From Ariolimax columbianus (lineage: Eukaryota > Mollusca > Gastropoda > Stylommatophora > Arionidae): a stretch of 64,000 nt of DNA. Each line of letters starts with the position of its first letter. Position 1 is the stretch's first letter. The notes beneath the pieces were generated by a model. That model saw nothing but the letters and a program-made list of their open reading frames with translations, had not been told where the DNA came from and ran no database searches. The stretch covers positions 76,753,047 through 76,817,046 of the forward strand of contig JAVGWX010000005.1 in NCBI GenBank assembly GCA_036924085.1, in the 5' to 3' direction. The position numbers and the translations under genes were made by a program. This document shows, in pieces, positions 11,335-22,886 of the stretch.

Positions 11335-11723
11335 GTCTCGCTGGTGGTCAGACTCTCGCAAAGAGTTTGTGACCGGCAAATGGAAAGCAGGAATCGTGCC
11401 TGAAGGCCCTGTGTTCTCCCGGGGACCAACCCTCGGGAGAAGGGCAGGCCAAATTGTCTCTAGTCCCAGTGAAATTCATCGCCGGGGTCGTTGGGATCCG
11501 TTCTGCACAGAGCGCTGCCATCCCTCCTCGAGCGAGCCCGGTCGGTCGGTCGTCTGGTGCGTGTAGGGGCCCCTGTCAGGCGGTCCTAGGTCGACGGAGT
11601 GAGTGACGGGTGGAACAACCGTCCGTCCGTTCCGTCAGTCGGTCCCTGCGGCCGTCCCAGTGAGGCTTTTTACACACCAGTCCTCCGTCGACCGGTGTGT
11701 GCAGTACGTACGTCTCCGACAGA
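11335..11723 (+). other. rDNA 5' external transcribed spacer-like sequence
   Basis: A GC-rich block, in strong contrast with its AT-rich flanks, running directly into the first base of 18S rRNA. It is rich in CGGTCGGTCGTC- and GTCCGTCCGTTCC-type motifs typical of rDNA spacers. The identification rests on position and composition, because ETS sequence is not conserved between species. If right, 11335 may be close to the pre-rRNA transcription start. Confidence 0.6.
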
Positions 11724-12888
11724 TATCTGGTTGATCCTGCCAGTAGTTATATGCTTGTCTCAAAGATTAAGCCATGCATGTCTAAGTTCACACTGTCTCA
11801 CGGTGAAACCGCGAATGGCTCATACAATTAGTCGAGGTTCCTTAGATGACACGATCCTACTTGGATAACTGTGGCAATTCTAGAGCTAATACATGCTTAC
11901 CAAGCTCCGACCCTCGCGGAAAGAGCGCTTTTATTAGTTCAAAACCAATCGTCGTTTCCCCTCGCGGGGTTGCGGCGTCCCCACTGGTGACTCTGGATAA
12001 CTTTGTGCTGATCGCATGGCCTCATGTGCCGGCGACGCATCTTTCAAATGTCTGCCCTATCAAATGTCGATGGTACGTGACATGCCTACCATGTTTGTAA
12101 CGGGTAACGGGGAATCAGGGTTCGATTCCGGAGAGGGAGCATGAGAAACGGCTACCACATCCAAGGAAGGCAGCAGGCGCGCAACTTACCCACTCCTGGC
12201 ACGGGGAGGTAGTGACGAAAAATAACAATACGGGACTCTTTCGAGGCCCCGTAATTGAAATGAGTACACTTTAAACCCTTTAACGAGGATCTATTGGAGG
12301 GCAAGTCTGGCGCCAGCAGCCGCGGTAATTCCAGCTCCAATAGCGTATATTAAAGTTGTTGCAGTTAAAAAGCTCGTAGTTGGATCTCAGGCGCAGGCGG
12401 GCGGTCCGGCTCGCGCCGGTTCACTGCCCGTTGTCTCCTGCCCTACCGTCTGCCTGCTCTCTCCCACGGGTGCTCTTCGCTGAGCGTCCTGGGTGGCCGG
12501 CGCGTTTACTTTGAAAAAATTAGAGTGTTCAAAGCAGGCCTCGGCTGCCTGAATAATGGTGCATGGAATAATGGAATAGGACCTCGGTTCTATTTTATTG
12601 GTTTTCGGAACTGGAGGTAATGATTAAAAGGGACAAACGGGGGCATTCGTATTGCGGCGTTAAAGGTGAAATTCTTGGATCGGCCAAAGGCGAGCTACTG
12701 CGAAAGCATTTGTCAAGAATGTTTTCATTAATCAAGAACGAAAGTCAGAGGCGCGAAGACGATCAGATACCGTCGTAGTTCTGACCATAAACGATGCCGA
12801 CTAGTGATCCGCAGAAGTTGCTTCGATGACTGCGGGCAGCTTCCGGGAAACCAAAGTGTTTGGGTTCCGGGGGAAGTATGGTTGCAAA

Positions 12889-12937
<49 letters not shown>

Positions 12938-13068
12938 GCGGCTTAATCTGACTCAACACGGCCAAACACTGAAATGATTGACATGCCGAGAGCACTTTCG
13001 TTGGGTCTGATATGGAACGGGTGCTGGAATTAGACCCTCGAAAATCTGGGGCTATCCTCTCAGTAACT
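11724..13068 (+). rRNA. 18S rRNA, truncated and degenerate (pseudogene)
   Basis: Starts with the canonical 18S 5' end (ATCTGGTTGATCCTGCCAGT) and follows the gene through universally conserved blocks: CCAGCAGCCGCGGTAATTCC (about 12313), GGTGAAATTCTTGGATCG (about 12665), AAACTTAAAGGAATTGACGG (about 12893) and GGCTTAATCTGACTCAACAC (about 12940). Signatures such as GCGCGCAACTTACCC and GGGCAGCTTCCGGG look molluscan. Small deletions (around 11910-11930 and 12050-12070) and a changed stretch after GGATCGG rule out a working rRNA. After 12960 the match weakens: bases of the next helices are recognisable (ATTGACATGCCGAGAGC), but the GGGAAACCTCACCCGG segment is missing. About a third of 18S (its 3' end) is absent. 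The same weak tail is present in the copy at 32646. Confidence 0.9.
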
Positions 13069-13091
13069 AGCCGATCAGGCTAGATATTGAA

Positions 13092-15263
13092 ATGGAAGTA
13101 GGCCCACAGGAAACAAAACCGCTCCCACGTTGGAATTATAAACGAGCCGACTGGGACAGATTTGCAATCCTGACAGATGAGCTGTGTGAAACCATCAACA
13201 CACGAAACAACAAAATGATACCCCTGGTGGAAAGCCTAAGCAAGGCAATAATGCAAGCCGCCACTGAAACCATCCCAAGAGGAGCTAGGAAAAACTATAA
13301 GCCCTATTGGAATGATGAGTTGCAGAAAGCGGAAGATGCAGTAACAAATGCTAGGAACATGGCAGAGCTAGAACAATCTATGGAGGCAAATATCGCCCTC
13401 AAAGCCGCCACGGCGAAATACAAATACACTCTCAAGCAAACAGCAAGAGAGAGCTGGAAAAACAAAACGGAAAGCCTCAACCTGGACAAAGAAGGGAACA
13501 AGCTATGGAAGCTAGTCAGAGCCATGAACAACGAAACCCCGTCAAACAAACAAATTACCATCAAGCAGGGCGAAAATTTGCTCACTGGTAAGAAAGCCGC
13601 AAACGCTTTTGTCGATCACTATGCCAGAGCAAACCACATCGAGGTCCCTGCAGATAGGCACACAGACATTAGTGAAGAGCAAAAGGGGCACGACAACATC
13701 AATACGGCACCTGAAGAGCACATGATGGCCAAATTAACAATGAGCGAAATGGAAGAGGCCATGAGAACATTAAAGAAAAGGAAATCTCCCAGAAAAGACG
13801 GGATAACAAACGAAATGCTGATGGGGCTGGGCCAGACAGCGAAGAGGAAACTGCTATCGGTCCTGAACCAAAGCTGGAAAAGGGGAATTGTACCCCAAGT
13901 ATGGAAAAACGCAGTACTTGTACCAGTACCAAAAACAGGACAGGACAAAACAGATCCAAATGGATACAGGCCTATCAGCCTACTGAGCTGTGTCGGCAAG
14001 CTGATGGAACGTATGATAAACACCAGACTGATGTGGCATCTGGAAGAAAAACGAATACTAATTCCACAGCAAGCCGGCTTTAGACAGCACAGATCCACTG
14101 AGGACCAGGTCATCCTCATAGCCCAGGAAATAGAAGATGCCTACCAGGCACAGAAACACACCGTAGCGGTGTGGGTGGACCTGGAAAAGGCATTTGACAA
14201 AGTCTGGAAAGATGGACTTAGAGTCAAGCTAAGAAGAAGTGATGTTTGTGGGAAAATGTACAAGTGGATCAACCACTACCTCAAAAACAGAAAGGCCAGA
14301 GTCCAAGTACAAGGGCAGATGAGCAAAAAGGTGACACTCGAGCAGGGAGTACCCCAAGGGGGAGTACTGTCACCCACACTCTTCCTGGTGTATATAAACG
14401 ACATTACAGAGAATATACCAAGAAGAGTCAATAGCTCAATGTTTGCAGACGATCTGGCTATGTGGATCTCTAAAAAGAATCTCACCATAGCAAGAAATCG
14501 GATGCAGCAGGCCCTAACATCGCTGGAAGAGTGGGCGAACTCATGGCTGGTCAAAATAAACGAGGAGAAAACTACATGCACAATATTCTCGCTTTCCATC
14601 AAACCCCAAAATACCAAATTAAGTTTAAATGGCAAATTCCTGCAGCCAAACGACAACCCAAACTATCTGGGAGTCACATTTGATCGGCGCATGACATGGA
14701 AAAGTCAGATCGAGAGAAACCGAATGAGAGCCAGAGAAAGAATGGCAATCATGAGGAAACTTGCTGGCACAAGCTGGGGAGCAGACGAAAGCATACTAAA
14801 GAAACTGTACACTGGAAGAGTGAGACCAGTTCTCGAGTATGGCATTGCGGCATGGACAACAGCAGCAAAGGCGAACTTCGATAAAGTTAGCAAACTTCAA
14901 AACCAAGCCATGAGAGTTATAACAGGAGGCATGAAGTCAACGCCAATTGTAGAACTTGAAAAGATTACAAAACTGCAATACATGACCGATAGAAGAGACT
15001 GCAGAGCCCAGCTGCAGTCAGAGAAACTCCGAAGACTGACTGACCATCCAATGCACCAGAGACTAAACAATTTGGGAAATGGGAAACTAAAGCGGAGAAA
15101 CTTTGCAGAAATAGCCAAAGCAAAGATGCACGAAGATCCCATAAACGCACTAACAACACCAAATCTTATCACAGCTGTACGAAAACCCACCTGGAGGCAG
15201 GATATATTTCCAGAGGTGGTAGAAAATATACCAGGTATTGGAAACAAAAAACTGCCAGACTGA
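13092..15263 (+). CDS. LINE ORF2 reverse transcriptase (5'-truncated, I superfamily, Nimb-like)
   Basis: A 723-codon open frame encoding the RT of a non-LTR retrotransposon, which copies its RNA onto a nicked chromosomal target. Residues 1-20 correspond to the linker just after the endonuclease, so the endonuclease itself is missing. RT landmarks: NGYRPISLLSC (about 295), the catalytic VWVDLEKAFDKVW (about 359-371), GVPQGGVLSP (about 418-427) and FADD (about 450), then the thumb region with YLGVTFDRRM and VLEYGIAAW. The first ATG is internal to the original ORF and not a natural start. The frame ends after a +1 change in an A-rich run (GGAAACAAAAAACTG) compared with the inferred ancestor, which separates it from RNase H. 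It is about 90% or more identical by eye to the ORF at 35047. Clade assignment to Nimb/I is by motif and by the presence of RNase H. Confidence 0.85.
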   Translation: MEVGPQETKPLPRWNYKRADWDRFAILTDELCETINTRNNKMIPLVESLSKAIMQAATETIPRGARKNYKPYWNDELQKAEDAVTNARNMAELEQSMEANIALKAATAKYKYTLKQTARESWKNKTESLNLDKEGNKLWKLVRAMNNETPSNKQITIKQGENLLTGKKAANAFVDHYARANHIEVPADRHTDISEEQKGHDNINTAPEEHMMAKLTMSEMEEAMRTLKKRKSPRKDGITNEMLMGLGQTAKRKLLSVLNQSWKRGIVPQVWKNAVLVPVPKTGQDKTDPNGYRPISLLSCVGKLMERMINTRLMWHLEEKRILIPQQAGFRQHRSTEDQVILIAQEIEDAYQAQKHTVAVWVDLEKAFDKVWKDGLRVKLRRSDVCGKMYKWINHYLKNRKARVQVQGQMSKKVTLEQGVPQGGVLSPTLFLVYINDITENIPRRVNSSMFADDLAMWISKKNLTIARNRMQQALTSLEEWANSWLVKINEEKTTCTIFSLSIKPQNTKLSLNGKFLQPNDNPNYLGVTFDRRMTWKSQIERNRMRARERMAIMRKLAGTSWGADESILKKLYTGRVRPVLEYGIAAWTTAAKANFDKVSKLQNQAMRVITGGMKSTPIVELEKITKLQYMTDRRDCRAQLQSEKLRRLTDHPMHQRLNNLGNGKLKRRNFAEIAKAKMHEDPINALTTPNLITAVRKPTWRQDIFPEVVENIPGIGNKKLPD

Positions 15264-16097
15264 AAAAGAAGGGAGAGATACTACCCTAAGCTTTATATCG
15301 GAAAACTACCCAAGCATGGACTGGACCCATGCAGACACTGACGGTTCTGTAACAAACACTACACAGAACGGAGAGGCAGAACAATAACACTTTCATTCGC
15401 TACTGGTAAGTACACAAGCAATTTCAGAGCGGAGGCACTGAGGGCGGCAGTGGAAGAAATGGTGACACATAAAGAAAATGAAAGCCATACAGTCCTGCTT
15501 ACAGATGCCCTGGCCGTAGTCACAGCGCTAAAAAGCCAGAAAAACACTGAGCTTAATGACTTAAGAGCAGCACTCTGCCAACTGTGCCAGCATTCCGCAC
15601 CAAAAAGGGTAGTGGTACAGTGGGTCCCATCACACTGCAACATCCAAGGCAACGAGGAGGCAGACAGACTGGCAAAAGAAGGTGCAAGACTACCACAAAC
15701 AGATACTAGTATGACGTACGAAGAGTCAAAACGGCTTATTAAAGCCAGATACATGACCAAATGGGAAATCGAACATACTGGTTACACCAAAAACGATGCC
15801 TATTACCAGTTGAACAGAAGAGAGCAGGTCGTTGTCTTCAGACTTCGCACTGGCCACAATAGACTGAGGTACCACCTATTCAACAAATTGAAGATAGGTG
15901 GCACCGACGAATGCCCGTGCGGTACCGGTAAAATGACCGCTGAACATCTGCTGCAGAACTGCCCGACATACGAGGATCAGAGAGAGCAGATGTGGCCATC
16001 ACCAGTGGAACTGCAAGATAAGCTCTATGGCAGTGTCGACATCCTCAGGATGACCGCAGCTTTTTTCGAAAAAATAATGGTTACTGTCTGACTGCGT
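15264..16097 (+). pseudogene. LINE RNase H and C-terminal zinc-knuckle region (N-terminal deletion)
   Basis: Follows the RT in another frame. The first RNase H box is changed (ADTDGS) and about 30 bases are missing after it, relative to the copy at 37973. A further 6 bases are missing near 15430. The remainder is open (15450-16091, 213 codons): LLTDALAV, then GNEEADRLAKEG with the catalytic Asp, then FRLRTGHNRLRYHLFNKL and a CxC-x7-H-x4-C zinc knuckle (CPCGTGKMTAEHLLQNC). RNase H normally removes template RNA during cDNA synthesis. It ends in GCGTACGAAG, which leads into the (GAA)n tail. Confidence 0.85.
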
Positions 16098-16127
16098 ACG
16101 AAGAAGAAGAAGAAGAAGAAGAAGAAG

Positions 16128-16207
16128 TTCAGACAGCCTAAACAAAACCAAGAATACAAGCGCATACAGCCTCAACAAAACCAAGGATACTCAGTTCAGA
16201 CACCTTG
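16128..16207 (+). repeat. About 36-bp minisatellite, right part
   Basis: Continues the 11085-11334 array (ACAGCCTAAACAAAACCAAG and following) after the composite insertion, for about two units. Confidence 0.9.
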
Positions 16208-16511
16208 AACAAAAATACGACACATTTTCTATTGCTAATGAGAGATGAAATGCAATGAAGGCTAAGGAGGGTTAACTGAGAACATGAATAGTCCTAAACC
16301 AAAGTTCTAACATAAGTATGTATTCATCAAAGATTGAATAACACAGAACATTACAAATGTTAACATCCCACTGCCATCTCGTTCAATCATACATGGTATC
16401 CCACCGGCCACTGGTTGTTCGATATCACTTTTAAACCAATCAACGAAATTCGATAAAATGAGACAGTGACATACCTTGGTGTGTGAGAAACATAATATGT
16501 GCATACTACAT

Positions 16512-16668
16512 GGTGTGTGTGTGTGGGAGTGTGTGTGAGTGGGTGAGTGTGTGGAGGTGGGTGTGGGTGAGTGTGTGCGTGGGGGGCGTGTGTGTGGATG
16601 TGTGCGTGGGAGTGTGTGTGAGTGGGTGGGTTTGAGTGGGTGAGTGTGTTTGTGTGTGTGTATATATA
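16512..16668 (+). repeat. GT/GGGTGAGTG-rich microsatellite
   Basis: Runs of GT interspersed with GGGAGTG and GGGTGAGTG. The reverse strand gives a His/Thr/Pro-rich open frame, which is an artefact. Confidence 0.9.
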
Positions 16669-17964
16669 CACTCACTGTCCAACTCGCTGCCTGCCCTGGT
16701 ATTCCGCTATAACTTTTAAACCAATGGACGTATTTAAATATAATTTGACATGGAATACTGTGATCCAGTTGGAAGACGAGGGACATGAGGTACTGCATAT
16801 TTTTAGAAGGATGGAACACATATCACACCTCAAATATCAGCATGGCTGAAATTGCTTTCTTATTTGAAAATCGTCTCATTTGTAAGAGACTTTGACCACC
16901 AAGGTCTCCTGATCTTACCCAACCTGTTTTCTTCCTATTGGGCATAATGAAGTGGGAAGTGTTTTTGCAATAAGCCAAACAATCTCATGGTACTGTAAGA
17001 ATGCATTCCACGGGACACTGAGTCTGTAACTCCTAGACCGTTGTTGATTACCTTCGGTAACATGGAGAGGTGTGCTCAGGCCTGCATTGATGCAAATGGT
17101 GACCACTCGTAACATTTAATGTGGAGTGATTATGTTTGTCACACACCTTGTGAAATGTTATTGAATTCATATCATTGGATTGCAATGGGATTTGTCAGAG
17201 AAGACCAGGGGTAGGTAGCGAATTGAGACATGCTGTGTAATTGAATAAAGAAATAATAATTTGTTCACTGACATTATATTTGCCTCAAATCGTATTAGTT
17301 TACTCAGTAATATACTGTTGATCTCTATGTTGATTGATTAATTCTTTCGTGCTTTCATTTGCGTTGTTTTTGTTTGCCAAATTCTAAATAAAGATCAGGA
17401 CATGCGTAAACGTATGTTATTGTTCTTAGCTAAACTGTAAAACTGCACTTTAACCTCTATTGCGCTTAAGCCCGATAAGGATACAAAACAAAACAAATAT
17501 AAAAAATGTTATAGGCGCTTTCATTACTTTAGGGAACATGGAAACTAGAGGACATTTAGATAAACACTAGAAAGAAACATATTTAACTCCAATTTAAATT
17601 CCGTCTAACACTGAGAACAACAAAAACGAAATGGAAGAGACTATCATAAATGGTGCTTTCATAGAAAGCACAATGGATGAAACGGTATGATAAGATTGAT
17701 AACTAATGTGGAGATATCAGAGGAATATGAAGTTAAAAGAAAGTACTGGAGATGAGCACACATTTCAGAAACCATCTGATACGAAGTCTGTTTTAGAACT
17801 CAGAGGACAAGAGAAGTAAAGAAAGATCAAAACACACCAGGATAACAGAGCTCGAGGAACAAACATGAACAACATAGACGGGAACAGATTGAGAACGGAT
17901 GGCTCAGAACAGGAGGCATTAACATTTAATTGTTGAAGACCTATGCTCAGCATGGAGCTCAAAG
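16669..17964. other. No gene recognised
   Basis: AT-rich sequence with open frames up to 87 codons and no identifiable domain, RNA or repeat. It may be ordinary intergenic or intronic DNA. Confidence 0.45.
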
Positions 17965-18770
17965 GTTTCGATTGATTGATAGTGTCCCATCCATCATACC
18001 TAGAGAGTTTTGATTCATTGTGTTTCATCCATCATTACTAGAGAGTTGTGATTGACTGTGTTCGATCCATCGTTACTAGAGAGTTTTGATTGATTTTGTT
18101 TCATCCATCATTATTAGAGAGTTTTGATTGATTGTGTTTCATCCATCATTATTAGAGTGTTTTGATTGATTGTGTTTCATCCATCATTTTTAAAGAGTTT
18201 TGATTAATTGTGTTTCATCCATCATTATTAGAGAGTTTTGATTGACTGTGTTTCATCCATCATTATTAGAGAGTTTTGATTGATTGTGTTTCATCCATTA
18301 TTAGAGAATGTTGATTGATTGTGTTTCATCCATCATTCTAGAGAGTTTTGATTGATTGTTACATTAATTATTACTTGAGAGTTTTTATTGATTTTTAAAG
18401 TCATTATTACTAATACGTTCTGATTGATTGTTAAAGTCATTATTACTAGATAGTTTTAATTGATTGTTATAGTAATTACTACTAGAGAGTTTTGATGGAA
18501 TGTGTTCCAGTCAAAATTAATAGAGAGTTTTTATTGATTGCTACAATCATTATAAATAGAGTTTTTAATTGATTGTGTCCCAGCCATCATCACCATGAAG
18601 TTTTGAGTGATTGTAATTCTAGCAATCATTAACAGAGAGTTTTGATTGATTGTTACAGTCATTATTACTAGTCATTAGTAAAGTGTTTTGATTAATTGAT
18701 TGTGTCCCAGCCATCATTACTAGAGAGTTTTGATTGATTGTTACAGTCATTATTACTAGTTATGCTTACT
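17965..18770 (+). repeat. About 38-bp minisatellite, about 20 units
   Basis: Units of TTTTGATTGATTGTGTTTCA plus TCCATCATTATTAGAGAG. Units in the right half carry a variant core (TGTTACAGTCATTATTACTA), suggesting stepwise spread of variants. Confidence 0.9.
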
Positions 18771-19552
18771 GCAATCCCTCGTGTTTCATATTTGTTTGTC
18801 CAGCTGACATTTCTGTCTTTTACTGATCGCCATCCTAACAAAGAATGTATAGGGGTGATCTTGACATTTAAATGTACGATTTTCAGTCTGGATATGCTGT
18901 TATGCACTAGTTGAATGCTTGCAGGAGAGGCAATCTTGACACTGTGATGTATGTATTTGGTGTTAATTTTCCCAGGCAATTAATTAATGTGAAATTAAAC
19001 TGGTCTGGTATCCCACATCAACAGATCTTCTTCTTGTCGAACACTGTTTGGAATGTCCGTTATGTATGTATTTTGCTGCTGTTGACAATCACAATTCGAT
19101 TACCATGACAACGTATTCACAAGCGTAAACGTACACTGTCTGTTTATTTTAGACGTTGCATTTGGGTGTTTACTACAATTATTTTAATTTCTATTGCGTT
19201 TGTTCTCTCTCGTTTTCTTTCTATATCACCTCTATATCTCTCGCTCTCTCACTCTCTCTTTTTCTACACCCCTCCCTCCCCCTCTTTCCTTTGTGTGTGT
19301 GTATCTCTGTATGTATCTTGTGCCAGTGCATTTAACATTGCCATATTGGCGGACACGAACACAGATTGGACATTTCAGATAAATGCTTTCAGTACACAAT
19401 GGGACACATGAGTGTGCACAAAACACCTGTATAGATATCAGCCATTGCCGACCAGGTTTACGTACAAGACTCTAAAAGCCGAGACTTTCGGCTGTATAGT
19501 GTTGGTGAAACCATGACCAAGAGCACAGTCCCATGCAACCTTTGGTTCCGTT
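18771..19552. other. No gene recognised; pyrimidine-rich patch
   Basis: 19205-19290 is a CT-rich stretch. No gene or RNA is evident. Confidence 0.45.
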
Positions 19553-21915
19553 CCAGGGATCAACCTCTCAATTTTCTCTCACCTCTAGAAGCTAATATTC
19601 TCTCACTTCTAGAAGTCAATTTTCTCTCAGCTTTAGAAGCCAATTTTGTGTAACCTCTAGAAGCCAATTTTCTCTCCCCTCTAGAAGCCAATTTTCTTTC
19701 ACCTCTAGAAGCTAATTTTCTCTCACCTCTAGAAGCCAGTTTTCTCTCACCCATAGAAGCCAATTTTCTCTAATCTCTAGAAGCCAATTGTCTCTCAGCT
19801 TTAGAAGCCAATTTGCTATCTCACCTCTAGAAACCTTTCTCTTATCGTAGAAGTCAAGTTCCCCCACGCCTGCAAGCTCATTATCTGACGACTAGAAGCC
19901 AATTTTCTCTAACCTCTAGAAGCCAATTTTCACTCAGCTTTAGAAGCCAATTTGCTATCACCTCTAGAAACCTTTCTGTTATCGTAGAAGTCAAGTTCCC
20001 CCACTCCTGCAAACTCATTATCTGACGACTACATGCCAATATTCTCTCACCCCAAGAACACCGATAACTCAACGATAGAACTATATTCTTTCACCTTTAC
20101 AACTCATTATCTGACGACTAGAAGCCTATTCTCTCACCTCTAAAAGCCTATTCTCTTACCTATAGAAGCCTATTCTCTCACCTCTAGAAGCCGATTCTCT
20201 CACCTCTAGAAGCCAATTTTCCCTCACCTCTAGAAGCCTATTCCCTCACCTCTAGAAGCCTATTCTCTCACCTCTAGAAGCCAATTTTCGCACCTCTAGA
20301 AGCCAATTTTCTCCCCTCTAGAAGCCAATTTTCTCTCACCTCTAGAAGCCTATTCTCTCACCTCTAGAAGCCTATTCTCTCACCTCTAGAAGCCTATTCT
20401 CTCACCTCTAGAAGCCTATTCTCTCACCTCTAGAAGCCTATTCTCTCACCTCTAGAAGCCTATTCTCTCAACTCTAGAAGCCTATTCTCTCACCTCTAGA
20501 AGCCTATTCTCTCACCTCTAGAAGCCTATTCTCTCACCTCTAGAAGCCTATTCTCTCACCTCTAGAAGCCTATTCTCTCAACTCTAGAAGCCTATTCTCT
20601 CACCTCTAGAAGCCTATTCTCTCAACTCTAGAAGCCAATTTTCTCTCACCTCTAGAAGCCTATTCTCTCACCTCTAGAACACCGCTAACTATAATCTCGA
20701 TTTATTCATTCCTTCAAGCTCCTTATTTGACTCTATAAGCCAATTTTCTCTCACCTCTAGAAGCCCAGTCTTCTACCACAAGCCCATTGTCTAACTCTAT
20801 AAGTCAATATTCTCTCTAGAAGTCATTCTCTCATCTGTAAGCTAATATTCTCTCACCTCTATAAGCCCTTCTCTCATCTATAAGTCAATATCCTTTCTAG
20901 AATCCATTCTCTAATCTATGTCAATATTTTCTCACCTCTAGAACCCATTCTATCATATATGTCAATATTCTCTCTAGAAGCCATTCTTTCATCTATAAGT
21001 CAATATTCTCTCTAGAAGTCATTCTCTCATCTGTAAGCTAATATTCTCTCACCTCTATAAGCCCTTCTCTCATCTATAAGTCAATATCCTTTCTAGAATC
21101 CATTCTCTAATCTATGTCAATATTTTCTCACCTCTAGAATCCATTCTCTAATCTATGTCAATATTCTCTCTAGAAGCCATTCTTTCATCTATAAGTCAAT
21201 ATTATCTCTAGAAGCTATTCTCTTATCTATAAGCCAATATTTTCTCACCTCTAGAAGCTCAGTCCCCCATGCCTACAAGCCCATTACCTGACTGCATAAG
21301 TTAATTTTCTCCTCATCTCTACAAGCCCGAAATCTGACTCTCTAAGCCAATATTATCTCATCTATGAGCCAATATTCTCTCCCATCTATAAGCCAATATT
21401 CTCTCACATCTATAAGCCAATATTCTCTCACATCTATAAGCCAATATTCTCTCCCATCTATAAGCCAATATTCTCTCACCTCTAAAAGCCATTCTCCCAT
21501 CTATAAGCCAATATTCTCTCACGTTTAGAAGCCATTCTCCCATCTGTAAGTCAATATTCTCTCAACTCTAGAAGTCATTCTCCCATCTATAAGCCAATAT
21601 TCTCGCTATAAGCCAATATTCTCTCACGTTTAGAAGCCATTCTCCCACCTGTAAGTCAATATTCTCTCAACTCTAGAAGTCATTCTCCCATCTATAAGCC
21701 AATATTCTCGCTATAAGCCAATATTCTCTCATCTATAAGCCAAAATTCTCTCAACTATAAGCCAATATTCTCTCGGCTATAGAAGCCTATTCTTTTATCT
21801 ATAAGCCAAAATTCTCCCATCTATAAGCTAATTTTCTTTCACCTCTAGAAGCCATTGTCTCATCGCAGAAGCTCAGATTTCCAAACCTATTATCTAGTCG
21901 CACTTCTAGAAAACT
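19553..21915 (+). repeat. 2.3-kb minisatellite of 22-24 bp CTCTAGAAGCC units
   Basis: About 100 units. Three zones are visible: CTCTAGAAGCCAATTTTCTC (about 19560-20100), CTCTAGAAGCCTATTCTCTC (about 20120-20680, the most homogeneous) and ATCTATAAGCCAATATTCTC (about 20790-21830). A block of about 130 bp starting at AGTCATTCTCTCATCTGTAA (20821) is repeated at 21017, so larger segments have also duplicated. Confidence 0.95.
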
Positions 21916-22699
21916 GAGTTTCACACCCGTAGTTGCCTATCTTTCGCCATACACACCAGGTAAGGGATGGCTACAATAGATTCAAGCGGGCAGAAAGATC
22001 AAGTGACAAGCTACTGTCCAGGATTTTTCTATAGCAAGATGATCCAGTAGCAGACTTACAGTTTGTCCACTCTCGTCCTCCAACACAACAACCAGACTAC
22101 ATCTTTCAAATCGAAATTAAAACATGTGTACATACCATGAAACTTATCCCAAATAGATTGTGGCGATATGTAAGGGTCTGCTACACCCCCCCCCCCCCCC
22201 CACACCCATCCACTATTTTGTAAAATCGATGGTTACTTTGTTCAATATTTGTATCACATTTACATGTAACGGGCACCTTCCATTGACATAATTGTAACCA
22301 CCACACTGGCGAGGCGGAGAACGGATCTGTGTACTCCAAGTCGTGTTTGTTCAATTGAAAGTCCATTTGTGTAGTTACTCATGTTAAACATTTTGCGGAC
22401 AGACCCCTGAGTTGAACTCCCTTGCCCGTATTAAAGGTCCGTATCTTGTTGTTAAAGGCCGCAATGAGTAACTCTACTTTTGTGTGCGCCCTGAAGAGGA
22501 AGTTAAGTGACCGGTTGCAGTAGCTTTCCTCCGAACCCGAGCGTGCTGGCGGATCTAGATCCTCCAGGCGGTTGTGCTATGCTTGACTTCATTTGTGTCT
22601 CGCTCACTACTACCGGGATCATGTCGATCCCCCACCATGAAAACAGCCGTTTTCAGGTAGACTTGCGTGGAAGTTAAGTGGGGGGTCTTGGCCAGTATA
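21916..22699. other. No gene recognised; poly-C tract at 22186-22201
   Basis: Contains a run of 16 C (22186-22201) and a moderately GC-rich stretch (22480-22680) with no identifiable open frame or RNA. Confidence 0.5.
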
Positions 22700-22886
22700 T
22701 TTTACCTGACCCTAACTAACATGTACGAGCGGTACGTTTTGCCTGACCCTAACTAACATGTACGAGCGGTACGTTTTGCCTGACCCTAACTAACATGTAC
22801 GAGCGGTATGTTTTGTCTGACCCTAACTAACATGCACAAGCGGTATGTTTTGCCTGACCCTAACTAACATGTACGGGCGGTATGTT
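22700..22886 (+). repeat. 37-bp minisatellite, 5 units
   Basis: Units made of TTTTGCCTGACCCTAACTAA and CATGTACGAGCGGTACG, with few changes between copies. Confidence 0.95.

Larger units (their letters stand above)
11335..16127 (+). mobile_element. Composite unit: 5' ETS-like + truncated 18S rRNA + LINE RT/RNase H + (GAA)n
   Basis: This 4.8-kb block interrupts a 36-bp minisatellite with precise edges: left flank ...CTCAGTTC (to 11334), right flank TTCAGACAGCC (from 16128), giving a 3-5 bp repeat (AGTTC) at the boundaries. Inside, in the same orientation, are GC-rich ETS-like DNA (11335-11723), 18S rRNA sequence (11724-13068), a LINE ORF entered in the last part of its endonuclease domain (13070 on), a damaged RNase H region and a 3' (GAA)n tail (16100-16127). 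Compared with the composite at 32647-38811, it lacks about 2.1 kb between the 18S tail and the end of the endonuclease. That the 18S part and the LINE moved as one piece is inferred from the shared boundaries and from the second copy. Confidence 0.7.

Noticed and set aside
11724..13068. Functional 18S rRNA gene
   Set aside because: Internal deletions, a diverged tail and absence of the last third, with a LINE attached, show it is a pseudogene.
15240..15300. Programmed -1 frameshift between RT and RNase H (G AAA AAG slippery site)
   Set aside because: The two copies differ by 2 bases in the preceding A-rich run, and an intermediate length puts both domains in one frame, so independent indels explain the split.
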